From Podaxis mareebaensis (lineage: Eukaryota; Basidiomycota; Agaricomycetes; Agaricales; Agaricaceae): a stretch of DNA of 37,387 nt. The stretch is taken from assembly GCA_018524725.1 (NCBI GenBank), contig JAEUWP010000165.1, positions 1-37,387 of the forward strand, given 5' to 3'. Shown here in pieces: positions 9,971 through 20,348 of the stretch. A model generated the notes under the pieces. That model was not told the DNA's origin and did no database searches. It saw only the letters and a list, made by a program, of their open reading frames with translations. The position numbers and the translations under genes were made by a program. Each line of letters begins with the position of its first letter. Position 1 is the first letter of the stretch.

Positions 9971-11660
9971 GAGGGTGTACCAATCTCATGGATCGAAGAA
10001 TGTGCAAAGTGGTTTTCGTCCCTACTGACGGCATTGCGGAATCGAGGATCTGTACTTGATGGCGAGTGAGTGTTAACATATTTAGCACATACCTGTCATA
10101 TACTGATATTCTGCTAGTACGGGCTTAGTAGTTCATAAAATTGAAGTGGTGACTACAGAAAGAACGGGTCAGCGAGGCCGCCCAAAGAAAGTCATTGATC
10201 CCAGGGTCATTCGCAAGATGATCCTTGGTGTAGGAGCTATGTCAATCAATAGAGTTGCCCGGCTTCTTGGGGTTTCAAGTCAAACTGTCCGCTGCTCAAT
10301 GACACGATACAGGATTCAGAGAAAGCCGTATCTTCCGATGTCAAATATGGATCTTGACACTGTGCTTTCAGTACTCAAAGAGCAGCGACCCAACATGGGG
10401 CAACGATATGTGTTTGGATTTTTGCAGAGGAACAACATTCGCATTCAGAGGAGGCGTATCGTAGAATCAATGATGCGAGTCATGGGGCTCAGAATCGCAC
10501 TGCGCAAGCATATGGTGAAGAAAATTCACCAGCAACCATACCATGTTTCACATCCTCATGCTCTTTGGCATATTGACGGACACCATAAACTGATTAGTTG
10601 GGGCATTGTCATTCATGGTGTGGCTGATGGTTACACACAGTTGGTGAGTAATTCATAAGAGTGCTTGACTCAAGTAACTGAAAATATGTTTCTAGATCAC
10701 TGGTATCAAAGCCAGCACCAATAATACGTCCGTGACCATGTTGAAGATGTTCATGGAGGTGGTTGGAAGGTATGGCCTTCCTTCGAGGGTCAGAGGAGAT
10801 AGAGGTGGTGAGAACAAGGAGGTTTCGATAGTGATGATCCTCTTACGAGGGTTCAATCGAGCAAGTTTCATCTGGGGGTCATCCACTCACAACACCTGCA
10901 TTGAGCGACTCTGGGTCAAAGTTGGGACTCAATTTGCACGAGAATGGAAAGCCTTCTTCCTGTGGCTTGAGCAACTCCATTTTCTTGACTGAACAGATGC
11001 AGCCCACCTCTGGCTCCTCCACCACCTCTTCCTGGATTCTATAAACCACAATTGTGCTGAGTTCCAAGGGAATTGGAACCATCATCCCATACGAGGGGAA
11101 GGTCACAACATGTCACCTGTGGTATGTATCATATTACTTATCCCACCTGAAGGTAATTGACATATCACCAGCAACTAGAAGCTGAAGGCCAATTATTACA
11201 TGGGTTCTATGGAGATGAATGTGAAGGCCTTCCGGTTGACCTCATTGAGCGATACTATGGTGTTGAAAGCCATACATTGAAGCATAATCCCCGTCAGGGA
11301 GGTGCTGGGTCTTTACAAGACGAAGAAATTGGGGTCGACGCAGCAATTGAACAGGTTGAGTCCAATGCACATCCTGAGGCTGTTCCTGTCCCACAAAGGA
11401 ACTGCCCATTTGATGAAGCTGAGATGATCGCATTCCAACATCAGCTGGCAGAATTCTGGCAGTCTGGATATGTGCCAGCAGGATACACTGTATGACCCAA
11501 TGAATGGGATGGCACATACCCATCTTATGAAGATATTCAAGTCGGGAGACGGGGAACTGCCCTGCATATTGGTCTTTCCCTTTCTGTCTGGTTGCCATGT
11601 GCAGAGGATTGGTCACGTGGACTCTATCTGCTGGAGAGTATCCTTAGTTTACGAACTTGA
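9971..11660 (+). pseudogene. Integrase-core (DDE) transposase-like gene, 5' truncated and with stops
   Basis: Four exons can be joined in frame: 9971-10065, 10118-10643, 10696-11121 and 11172-11660, with introns of 52, 52 and 50 nt. The product has a basic GQRGRPKK patch and an HTH-like segment (INRVARLLGVSSQTVRC). The integrase core follows with Asp in ALWHIDGHHK, Asp in RGDRGGEN and Glu in THNTCIERLW, then YYGVE and GRRG stretches known from a large Agaricomycete family. Homologs have upstream exons; here the first visible exon begins exactly where the gypsy LTR ends. TGA at 10990 (HFLD-stop-TDA) and at 11493 (GYTV-stop-PNEW) fall on Arg positions of the family. The gene is dead, but its splice sites survive. 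Confidence 0.85.
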
Positions 11661-11694
11661 GCATCTGCTAGAGTATCCTTAGTCCACAAACTTG
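11627..11694 (+). repeat. Imperfect tandem duplication, unit about 37 bp
   Basis: The string GAGTATCCTTAGT with flanks occurs twice (11627-11659 and 11664-11694), preceded each time by TCTGCT and followed by an AACTTG end. The copies differ by a 2-nt indel and transitions. It lies at the 3' end of the transposase pseudogene, and the pseudogene's last codons fall inside the first copy. Confidence 0.7.
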
Positions 11695-11698
11695 TATG

Positions 11699-11805
11699 GT
11701 ATATATTCCTCGATTGTGGTAGCTCTCATAACCTAGTTTTTTTTCCCCCCTTCCCCCTTTTCTCTACTCACACCCAGTCAATTGTTTGACATTACTCGTC
11801 TTATC
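11699..11805 (+). promoter_or_regulatory. Probable core promoter and 5' UTR of the next gene
   Basis: A TATATA motif at about 11700-11705 is followed by a pyrimidine tract (T and C runs, about 11736-11770) directly upstream of the ATG at 11806. A TATA-like box followed by a CT-rich stretch before the start is common in fungal promoters. The transcription start itself is not shown by the sequence. Confidence 0.5.
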
Positions 11806-13645
11806 ATGCCACCTCGCACCCCCACCAAGCCAGCAGAGACCTTGACTATCTCTGAGAATGCTGACGTCTCAGACATTGAGACAGTAAGTACAGAGCATCA
11901 ACTCCTCACAGACTTGTACTCATGCCAAGCAGGTATCCGAGTTGCCTCCACATCGTTGTCAGGCTTCAAAAGCGAAAACTGTGTACATCGAGCCTTCCGA
12001 CATTGAGGAAGAGGTAATGTTTTATTTGTTTGCAAATTAGCTCTGACAAACCATGACGATTTGCCAGGTTGACTTTGACTTTGACAATGAATCCAACAAG
12101 TCGGCCAACTCCTCCCCTCCTCCTCCGAGTCAGATCCACACTGAGGTGCACCGAAGAGCTCAACAGATCCTTGATGCACTTGGGTCATGTTCCTTCAATG
12201 CACATTCTGTTACAACAGGTGACAACCTGGAACGTGCTCAGAAGGAAACCAATGCTGGTTTGAAGTGCTATGGAAAGCAACCTGGAAAGAGGGCTGCATT
12301 GTTGTCGAAGCCCAAGCCCAAGTCAAAGTCAAAGTCGAAGCTGGCTGTGAATCACCCGATTGCCCCCTTACCCTCAAGGTCAAGAAACGTTTTGAGGGCC
12401 TCTCAGGCAGAAAATCCAGAGCACTGCATCAGGGCAATTGTTCTACTTCCATATGGCATTGATTGGGTAAGTATATACCATCACTATTCCTTCTACTTTC
12501 TGATGCGTTTCTGTTCAGACCACCAATGATAACACATTTTTGTACCCAGACGGAAAGGAATATGTCCTGCAAGATTACGATGATCCAAGGTCCCTTCTCA
12601 ATCAGCTCAAGAGCACTCGGAGCTGGAGTGAGGAGTTGTTTATTGACCACCTTGTTGATTGCAAGTTGGCCGTTAGAGACGGTCCTCCAGACAACATGGA
12701 CCTCGTCATCAACAAGTCCTGGTCAAATGTGGAGTTGACCAAGAGGTTCGCTCAACTGTTTCCTGACGTGTTCACGTGGTATGAACAGTGCATTGATCTT
12801 CATATCAATACCACCAAGCCATCCGACAACAGGTTATTCCAGGGTTGCCCATGGCATCTTATTGGCAAGGTTGGATGTGGGAAATTCTGGGTCCTTCATT
12901 TCAAGGACATGGATATGCCAACTGGTGACCATATAATCCGATATGTGCTGAAGGAGAAAATGGGTGAAAGAAAGCAAAAACTGTTCCTGAGTAAGTATTT
13001 GAATAATATTGATGGGTCGTTACTGATCATCATCCTTCAAGCACTTGCTGTACAGATCCCTGAGCCCCTTGTCCTCCAGTGGAAGGGTATTGATATACTT
13101 GAGAAATTCCCATTGCTCGATGATGACGAATATTCCGATGACTCCGATAAAGCTGATACCTTGCCAGTGGGACCAAATGCCCACACAGGTACTAAACGGG
13201 AGATAATTGAGCTAAGCTCCGATCCGGAGGATGAAGGTAAGCCGTTTTCTTACTCTTTATCTCCACCCTAGTAATATCAGTATTCAGGCAAAACCTCTGC
13301 TGATCATACGTCGACATCAAATGAGAAAGAGCCAATCAGTCCTCCTCACAAGCAGCTGAAAGTCATAAAGGGTAAGTACTTTTCTTTAGCTCAACTTTAT
13401 TATAAGCTAATGACCATTCTACTTTCCAATTTGTGGCAGGATTGGGTAATATCGCACCTGCCACTGCTCCATCAACTCCCACATGTAGCACCTGTACTAT
13501 GGCTCCTCTCTGCGCAACTGGCAGAGACTTATCAGAGTCGTTCTCATCATCGCTGATCATCCAGGATGCACCTGCAAGCCCCACATTCCTAACTACCACT
13601 ACCCAATGGCCCTTGGTTGATGACGATATCAATTTCTTGGCTTGA
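11806..13645 (+). CDS. Hypothetical protein, seven exons, intact
   Basis: Exons 11806-11883, 11933-12013, 12068-12466, 12519-12990, 13042-13236, 13288-13371 and 13440-13645 join to 504 codons plus TGA, with GT-AG introns of 49 to 68 nt and consistent phase. I do not recognise the family. The N-terminus starts MPPRTPTKPAE and is acidic and Ser/Thr-rich. A Lys/Ser repeat (KPKPKSKSKSK, about residue 135) looks like a nuclear localisation signal. A compact, possibly folded region spans about residues 186-365 with Trp, Cys and aromatic positions (CPWHLIGKVGCGKFWVLHF). The C-terminal quarter is Ser/Asp/Pro-rich and disordered-looking. The intron at 12991-13041 is 51 nt and readable in frame, so its retention would insert 17 residues. 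It sits between mobile-element debris, so it may be lineage-specific or transposon-associated. Confidence 0.8.
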
Positions 13646-13824
13646 TTGACCATATCCACAGCATATACCCCGTTCTCTTACTCTCTCCTTTAATCATGCT
13701 ACCTTACTCTTCAGATCTTGTAATGTCCCTGTCGTTACACATACTACCCATAATACAGTCATTTGTGCCCCCAACCCATTTTCACATACCATCGACTCAC
13801 TGGAGTTTGGATATGACCCCAAGT

Positions 13825-14069
13825 CACATCAATTTTGTGCAGGCAAACAAGTCACATCGATTTCGTGCAGGCAAACAAGTTACATCAATTTTACGCGCGC
13901 AAACAAGTTACATCAATTTTACATGCGCAAACAAGTTACACCAATTTCGCACGCGCAAACAAGTCACATCAATTTCGTGTGCGCAAACAAGTCACATCAA
14001 TTTCATGCGGGGTTACATCAGTTTTGCGCACGCAAACAAGTTACATCAATTTCGCGCGTGCAAACAAGT
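13825..14069 (+). repeat. 28-bp tandem repeat (minisatellite), eight full units and one truncated
   Basis: Units begin at 13825, 13853, 13881, 13909, 13937, 13965, 13993 (21 nt only), 14014 and 14042. Each has the frame TACATCAATTT, a variable CG-rich core, then GCAAACAAGT. The variable core reads from CGCGCGTGC to TGTGCAGG and ACATGCGC; differences between units are mostly CG versus TG or CA. Units abut without spacers, so this is not a CRISPR array. It lies 180 bp past the stop of the hypothetical gene. Confidence 0.93.
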
Positions 14070-14588
14070 CATTTGCTTTGAAACTAGAGTGTTCTATGCT
14101 ACATTACGGTATGGTTAGAGTAGATAAACTTCGCGCGCAGCTACATCTTGCACGCGGGGGTCTTTGAATTTTGTCAACGTTGGTGCACCATAACCGAACA
14201 CCTCACATTAATCGACACCGTCCTTCATCGGGCCTCTCTTATGCCCCGACTCTTTGTCCATATTATCAACACTATCCCATCTCTTTCTTCTCTTATCAGA
14301 GAAGATCGTGAAAGGTTTCACGATTCGCTCATCTTGCTCTGCTGGAGGCACTGAGAGCCCTCTTCAACCTGCTTTCAACACTTCCTAAGTCGGCAGTGGG
14401 CTCCACCCCAACGAGACCCGTGCTCTGCTTCGCGCAGAACCCACTTTGTGGGCGCGCAACCCATACCTTGAATTGGAGACCCTTTTAGGGAGGGGACAAA
14501 TGCCAGTATATATCGTTCTATTTATGCGGGGTATCTATCATAAGAGAAAAAATAGTAATGCATATATAATAGTAGCACTCCATCCACC
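14070..14588. other. Intergenic, hairpin-rich, no gene seen
   Basis: No coding region is supported. Short hairpins resemble those of the gypsy element, for example the 9-bp ATCGTGAAA / TTTCACGAT pair around 14307-14326 and CCCAC TTT GTGGG near 14441-14451. A further CG-rich string related to the minisatellite core lies near 14130-14155. The last 60 bp before 14589 are AT-rich and would hold the 3' UTR of the leftward channel gene. Confidence 0.5.
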
Positions 14589-17500
14589 TCAGCGACCAGG
14601 GAACGCACCCGGAATAGTCTGCCTTCGCCTCTCCGGGTGATGGAAATATGTTCCATACCTCGACGTCCTCGATGGTCCCACCGCACCCATCCCAGGTGTC
14701 GGAGCCGTCGAATCCGTACTTGCAAGCGACGCAATACTCTGTTCCAACCCCCCACCCGTCTGCGCCTCATACTGTTCATGATGTTGCGGATCTTCATCGC
14801 TATCTTCGTCGTCATCCAAGTCGAGCCAATCCCCATCATCTGGCAACATGATTACTCCGGACCCATGATCAAAGCTTAGTCGATGATGTAGTGTTGCTGA
14901 AGAATGTGTATGTGACCGTCGAGGAGTCGCTCGGGCATCTCCCCATGGATTTGGCACCGCAGCCGCGTCTGTTGGTATCTCTTGTACTCCGTTACTTGTG
15001 GGGGGTGGCGAGGATGGCCCCGGTTCTTGGTTTCCTCTATTACGGTTTCGTAACGAGCTGTATCGCTTCCGCAGGGTGAGCACAACAGTCTGGCCGTTGT
15101 CTTTGGTTCGCTGGCTATTATTATTATGGTTCACCAATGTCTGACCCTTCTTCAGCGGAAGCCATGGTTCTGGAAGGACTCCATTTAGGGCTGGGTGCCC
15201 GTATCGCCTCTTCCCAGTACTACACACTGGCGTTAATCATATTTAAATCACTTCAGATCAACTACTCACTTCAGGACACCACTGTACCAATTGGCCATAG
15301 GCGGTTGCGACTGCGAACATCGTCAGCATACACCCAGAGTCAAAATATGTCTGGCTCACATAATCAGTGCGCTCATCCTCTGGCGCGACGTACAACGTAT
15401 CGTCATTCTGCGCATACCTTCTCCGATTCAGATTACTACAAAACCATCAATTAACCATTCTATTCCTCGATGGAGTTAGAACCACAGCTCACCTCTGCGA
15501 CCAAGTAACAGGATGCCCAGCTCTCAGCCTCAACACTTCCGCCGTCTCTTCTCCCCTCTGCACTTCAAACACGGAACTCAAACTCACATATTTACTCAGA
15601 GGCTTCAGCTTCTTATCAATATACCATGACCACGCCACCGTTCCCACCAACAGTGGGATCAATAACGAGGAAAGTATCCATGACTTTCTCAAACTAAAGA
15701 TACCGGTCATGAACAGCAGGAAGATGACAACACCCCAGATAAGTCGGACGAATGTAATAGGCCAGGCTTGGCCCTGTGATTCGTACGGCTTGTAGAAGAC
15801 TAGGCGACGGTCAGCTTATAGTTACAAACAAGTTGGGGGACTTACCGAACAAGAGTTTATACTTGTAAACAACGTACCCAACTCCGAAATAGATAGCACC
15901 GAAGATGACGATCAACGGTTGTTGCACGCTATACAGCATCGTAATCACAAACATCAAAATAGCTTGCGGATACACCACGCCGTAGTTGATCATGGGCGGT
16001 GCATTCAGTTCCGCAAAGTCTGCAAACGATCAGTCAAGATAGGCACATGAGGGCGAAGATTCGGTTCACCTCGAGGCGTCCTCGTCCAGAACAAGCGGAA
16101 AAAGAATCGAGGGATAAGCACACCAAGATTCAGCAATTGCAAAGGCATGATGCCAAGACCTTGCAGAATGACGTATGATAAGAAAAAGTGCCGAGCTCTA
16201 CCAGCTTGTAATGCCAATGCCAACTTTTCTGGGACTTTGGCAGGCGAATTGGCCAGATCGCGAACGAGTTGCCAGTACGTCGTCGCCAAGAGGAAGATGA
16301 ACACGACGTTGATCAAGAGGAACAAAAAATACCTAATCGGAACGATCAATTAAATTAGACGCTAATCTAGATGAACGTACTTCTTCAGCAGTGAGTATTC
16401 AACCCAGCTGCGAGCCCTATATCCCTGGACATATGTCAAAGCTATTGCAACATCAAACATCAACCACTAAGTGAACATTTGAGGATACTCACCCTCAAGC
16501 ATGAACGGCAACAAGGCATTCAACGTGATCATTGCAACAGAAGGCAACGAGTTCTGCACGATGGCCCGCACTTGTTCGTTCGAGTCGATAAGGTTTCCAA
16601 GCCATGGCATGGTCTTCTTGATCTCTTTATAACTCAACAGCCCAGCCAGTGCGGTAATGGGGATAAACCAGAAGAAGAGCAGAAGAACCATGAGGACCAG
16701 GACAATGACATCCCGTGTACGAATAGCAGACGTTGAAGGAGCCATATTTGCCCAGACAATATCGCGGGGCTCGGGCGCAGGGTAAGTTGTGATTTGGAAG
16801 GGATTGGGGGCATGGGCCACCTGAACAGCGATTTGCTGACCAGGCGTTCAGTGTTAAAGAAAAACAAATTACGAACACACTCACAGTACTCGACATTTTC
16901 TCGAACGTCACAAATGCCGACCCGGTTGTCCTGAATTTCCCAGTCCTCCGCTTTTTCTTGACCAACTCATCCGCCTCTTTGAATTTGGTCTCCAGGAAAT
17001 CCAATGCATCTACTTTCGGCTTGAACCAACCAGGGCGTAATGTGGGCCGAGGCTTATGAGGAACGACAAACTTGGGCGAAGTACCGCCCTCGACGTCGGC
17101 ATCAACAAGTGGCATGGCACTGGTCTCTGGATCATATTCTTCGACTGTGCTTGGATTTCCGACATAGTCTACCCAGGCCCTTTCCAAAGCCAGTAATGCC
17201 TTGGTTCTCTGATCTAGTAACCTCTTCAGACTTCCAACCTCTCGGCATACAGTCACACTCTCCACCGCTAGTCCCATATTTTCAAAGTACTCTGCAAGGG
17301 GTCGTTCGCCTTGGAGGTGCTTGGGAAGATCGGTCACGAGGACAGTACGAGCGGGAATAGAATGCACAAGTTCGAGGGAGAAGAGTTGGCGCGAGCGGAT
17401 GAATCGACGATAGTTTTTGTAAATGAAGTGGAGAGCGAGGATAGTAAACAAGTAGGTGAAGACGAGGTGAATAGAAAGGTACGAATCGGCATCGCTGATG

Positions 17501-18305
17501 AGATCGAGCCAGTCGCGACTAGGAAAGGGAAAGGTTGTATTGGGACCAGGAGACGTTTCATCAAGAATTCTCGGGCGGGCGTAGACGGAAGGACGTAGGA
17601 AGAAAGAGGGCCAGTCGTCTCCATCATTCGGCCAATCGTCATCTTCATCCATGTTTTTGTTGTGCTACCACGCGAGAGTCAACGTTAGCCGACGGCATCA
17701 ATGATCGACTCACCTTCCAATTAAGCGGCATAAGAATGGTAATAGCAAATAGTGAGCATACCGAGAAGAGTTGGAATGCAGTCTTGAAGAAATTGAGAAG
17801 CTGGGTGGCGGTAAATAGGGAGCGATTGTTCTAGGGTGATCGAGTACAAACCACGGCAGCGTCTAGGCCGACGATTTGCAATACGGTGAATTCAGACGTC
17901 CTTATGGTTGGCATTATCCATCCGAAGAAGGCTTGGTGAGCGTGGGCCTCATGTGGCGAAAAGCCTAGAGCCAAGGTGAGTGTGAGCAAATGACATATGC
18001 CAGTGAGAACACTCGCCCTTTAGCTTGGTCCTTGGTGCAAACAGGAGAGGCCATCGGGTGCGACAGTATGAGAAGAGCATAAAGGATACGAACCCGATTG
18101 TTGCAGAGATGGTCAGCTGGGTTGTGAACCACGGGCCCTCGAACTTTTCTGCACATACGGTTAGGAGAATTATGAGTGCAGTGGATAAATACGGGGACAT
18201 ACGCATTGGAGGAGAGCCCGGAGGGAGGTTGTGTTCATCCCCGCCGCTGTCATCTGCAGCAAAGACTGCACGGAGCAAGGCGAGGAGATGGTCCGCAGTG
18301 GTCAT
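14589..18305 (-). CDS. CSC1/OSCA-like calcium-permeable stress-gated cation channel
   Basis: Thirteen exons join in phase: 18305-18203, 18148-18017, 17964-17852, 17800-17714, 17664-16885, 16835-16493, 16441-16381, 16332-16070, 16019-15846, 15799-15493, 15435-15360, 15310-15270 and 15219-14589, giving 1036 codons plus stop. The order matches the DUF221/RSN1-7TM family. There are three N-terminal membrane segments (about residues 45-63, 117-140, 207-228), a cytosolic region of roughly 200 residues with the LVTDLPKHLQ motif, a seven-helix membrane block (about 445-770), and the QPPMANWYSGVLN and GHPALNGVLPEPWLPL motifs. The tail is long, Ser/Asp-rich and disordered. The family forms osmotically or mechanically gated cation channels in the plasma membrane. 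The start ATG at 18305 is the only one giving an in-phase first exon. One intron (17965-18016) has a GC-AG boundary. No stops or frameshifts are seen. Confidence 0.9.
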
Positions 18306-18571
18306 TGGCGGGTGCAAAGAGCGGGAGCGGCGCGAGGAGGGAACGTGATGTTTGGTGGAAGCGTCTATATCAAATAGAGGTGGAGGGGGGACTAGAATAA
18401 ATAAGAAATAAGAAGGGGGGTTGGTGGGGTTTAAATGGAAATGGAACGAGATCGGGAATGAATGGACGGGAAGCCCTGAGAGAAGCTGCGCGTCGCCCAA
18501 ACAGTTCCAAAGCTGACGCGAGAATATTTAAAATACTCCATTTCTCGCCCTTCCTCTCAACTCCCCCCGTC
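18306..18571. promoter_or_regulatory. Shared divergent promoter of the channel and methyltransferase genes
   Basis: The two start codons face away from each other across 266 bp, so both promoters must lie here or inside the genes. A TATA-like ATATTTAAAATA at about 18523-18534 lies some 40 bp upstream of the methyltransferase ATG, followed by a CT-rich stretch. On the channel side the sequence is purine-rich on the plus strand, that is, CT-rich on the channel's sense strand. Confidence 0.6.
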
Positions 18572-20348
18572 ATGTCTCCTGCCTCCGCTGTCCGAGTCAC
18601 CAGCTACCCAGCCATTAAGAACGCTCCTCTCGTCGGTCTTGCAGAGGGGAATGGCTCCTTCAACAACCTCCATCTAGCTGGTCTCGTCCTCACCGTTCCT
18701 TACTTCCTCAAATGGTTCTTGCCCATTGTCAACCGGGGGGGCTTCAAGACTTACCTCTTCTTCCTTGTCATCTCTGGTGTCCCTACAACAATTGCCTATT
18801 GGACATTTATGAGCCATTTCGGCGCTCGTCGCAATGAAAAGGTCATTCTCCCAGGCAAGGACATTGAGGAGTATATCACTATCAAAGACGAGGACCTCAA
18901 ACGCGTCTACAAGGGCAAGGACAAGATCCCCATGCAGATATTCCATGACGCATATTTCGAAGGCAAAATCGACTTCAACGGTCAGCGACGCGTCCCAGTC
19001 TACCCAACGCGCCTAATTGACATTTCGTGGCATGGTTAGGTGACGTCCTGGATATCATGGAGCAGCGACATGATTGGGCCAAGTTCAACTTTACCATGGA
19101 GTTGTTCAAATATGTCCTCACTGTTCTCATCCCCGTGGTCATTTCCCACTCCCAGCTACAGGATGAGGAGCAAGTCCGTGACCACTACGACCGTGCGTTG
19201 CAGCCCAATATTTTTTTCTTCCAACTACGATAATTAACTCTTCTTCAGGGGGTGATGACTTCTACTCCTGGTTCCTCGGCCCTCGCATGATCTACACCTC
19301 TGGTATCATTAACAATCCCGACATTGAAGAGTCCCTCGAAACTCTCCAGGATAACAAGCTTGCTATCGTCTGTAGCAAACTTGACCTGAAACCCGAGGAC
19401 CGCCTTCTTGATATTGGTTGTGGTTGGGGTACCCTCGTTGCTTATGCCGCCAAAAACTACGAATGTGACGCGACTGGTGTTACTCTTGCGAGGAACCAAG
19501 CCAAATTCGGAACCGAACGTATTGAAAAGAATGGCGTACGTACCTTTTATCACCGATTTAACGTAAACACGCCAAGATTTACTCTCTTTCCCGTGCTAGA
19601 TCCCTTCAAGTCGCGCTCGCATTCTCTGTTCGGATTACCGCGACATTCCCGCCGGCACCACCTACACAAAAATTGTCAGCCTGGAAATGGCCGAGGTATG
19701 CTAATCCATGCATAACCGCAATAGTTCCTAAAAATGACCCTGTTTCTAGCATGTCGGTGTCCGCCGCTACTCGCAGTTCCTGAGCCAAGTTTATGACCTT
19801 CTTGACGATGACGGTATCTTTGTCTTCCAAGTCGCCGGAATTCGGCCCTCATGGCAGTACGAGGACCTCATCTGGTAGGCTAATCAACATTGCCAGTAGA
19901 CCATGAATTAACACACCCGCAGGGGTCTCTTCATGAACAAGTATATCTTCCCTGGTGCTGATGCTTCTTGCTCTCTCGGCTGGGTGATTAATAAAGTGCG
20001 TTACACATTGACAGTGCTTCCCACATCAATTGATTCACTCGACTATAGCTTGAGGGCGCTGGTTTCGAGGTTAAGAATATTGACGTCCTTGGCGTCCACT
20101 ACTCCGCCACTATCTACCGGTGGTACAAGAACTGGGTTAGCAATAAGGAGGACGTCATCAAGGCCTACGGCGAGAAGTGGTACCGGATTTGGGTCTTCTT
20201 CCTCGCCTACAGCATCATCATCAGTCGCCAAGGTAGTGCCTCCGTCTTCCAAATCACGCTTCACAAGAACTTGAACGCGTACCATCGTGTCGAGGGCGTC
20301 AAGAACCACGCTTCGATCCATGTTAAGCTCGACAAGCAACCTATGTAA
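18572..20348 (+). CDS. Sphingolipid C9-methyltransferase
   Basis: Seven exons join in phase: 18572-18980, 19040-19192, 19249-19535, 19600-19695, 19750-19874, 19923-19995 and 20049-20348, giving 480 codons plus TAA, a usual length for the fungal family. Two membrane segments near the N-terminus (about residues 34-53 and 63-80) fit ER anchoring. The SAM-binding motif is LLDIGCGWG at about 240-248, within a CFA-synthase-like domain. MAEHVGVRRY, LIWGLFMNKY and the end region (ISRQGSASVFQITLHKN) match fungal enzymes. The enzyme adds a methyl group from S-adenosylmethionine to C9 of the sphingoid base of glucosylceramide; this role is known from Fusarium and Candida homologs. The alternative reading, a plain cyclopropane-fatty-acid synthase, is less likely given the N-terminal membrane segments. 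No disruption is seen. Confidence 0.92.

Larger units (their letters stand above)
305..9971. repeat. Dense array of short perfect inverted repeats across the gypsy element
   Basis: Perfect stems read directly from the sequence include 305-315/319-329 (11 bp), 579-586/592-599, 617-624/634-641, the 20-bp palindrome 668-687, 790-797/803-810, 1025-1032/1037-1044, 1098-1105/1110-1117, 1620-1627/1632-1639, 1656-1664/1673-1681, 1699-1706/1712-1719, 3863-3871/3877-3885, 4343-4350/4354-4361, 4373-4380/4384-4391, 4405-4413/4417-4425, 4459-4468/4476-4485 (10 bp), 4494-4501/4506-4513, 5291-5298/5302-5309, 5685-5694/5698-5707 (10 bp), 5928-5935/5941-5948, 6576-6584/6590-6598, 7126-7133/7137-7144 and 9347-9357/9361-9371 (11 bp). 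Many 6 to 7 bp stems lie between them. Confidence 0.85.

Noticed and set aside
13825..14069. CRISPR array
   Set aside because: Units abut directly with no unique spacers, and the host is eukaryotic.
13642..14167. Open frames reading through the 28-bp repeats
   Set aside because: They arise because 28-bp units without stops extend the frame; there is no codon or homology support.
14522..15085. Other-frame ORFs within the last exon of the channel gene
   Set aside because: They overlap the phase-consistent channel exons and show no family features.
14589..20348. Secondary-metabolite cluster
   Set aside because: Only two genes of basic membrane biology are present; there is no synthase, synthetase or tailoring set.
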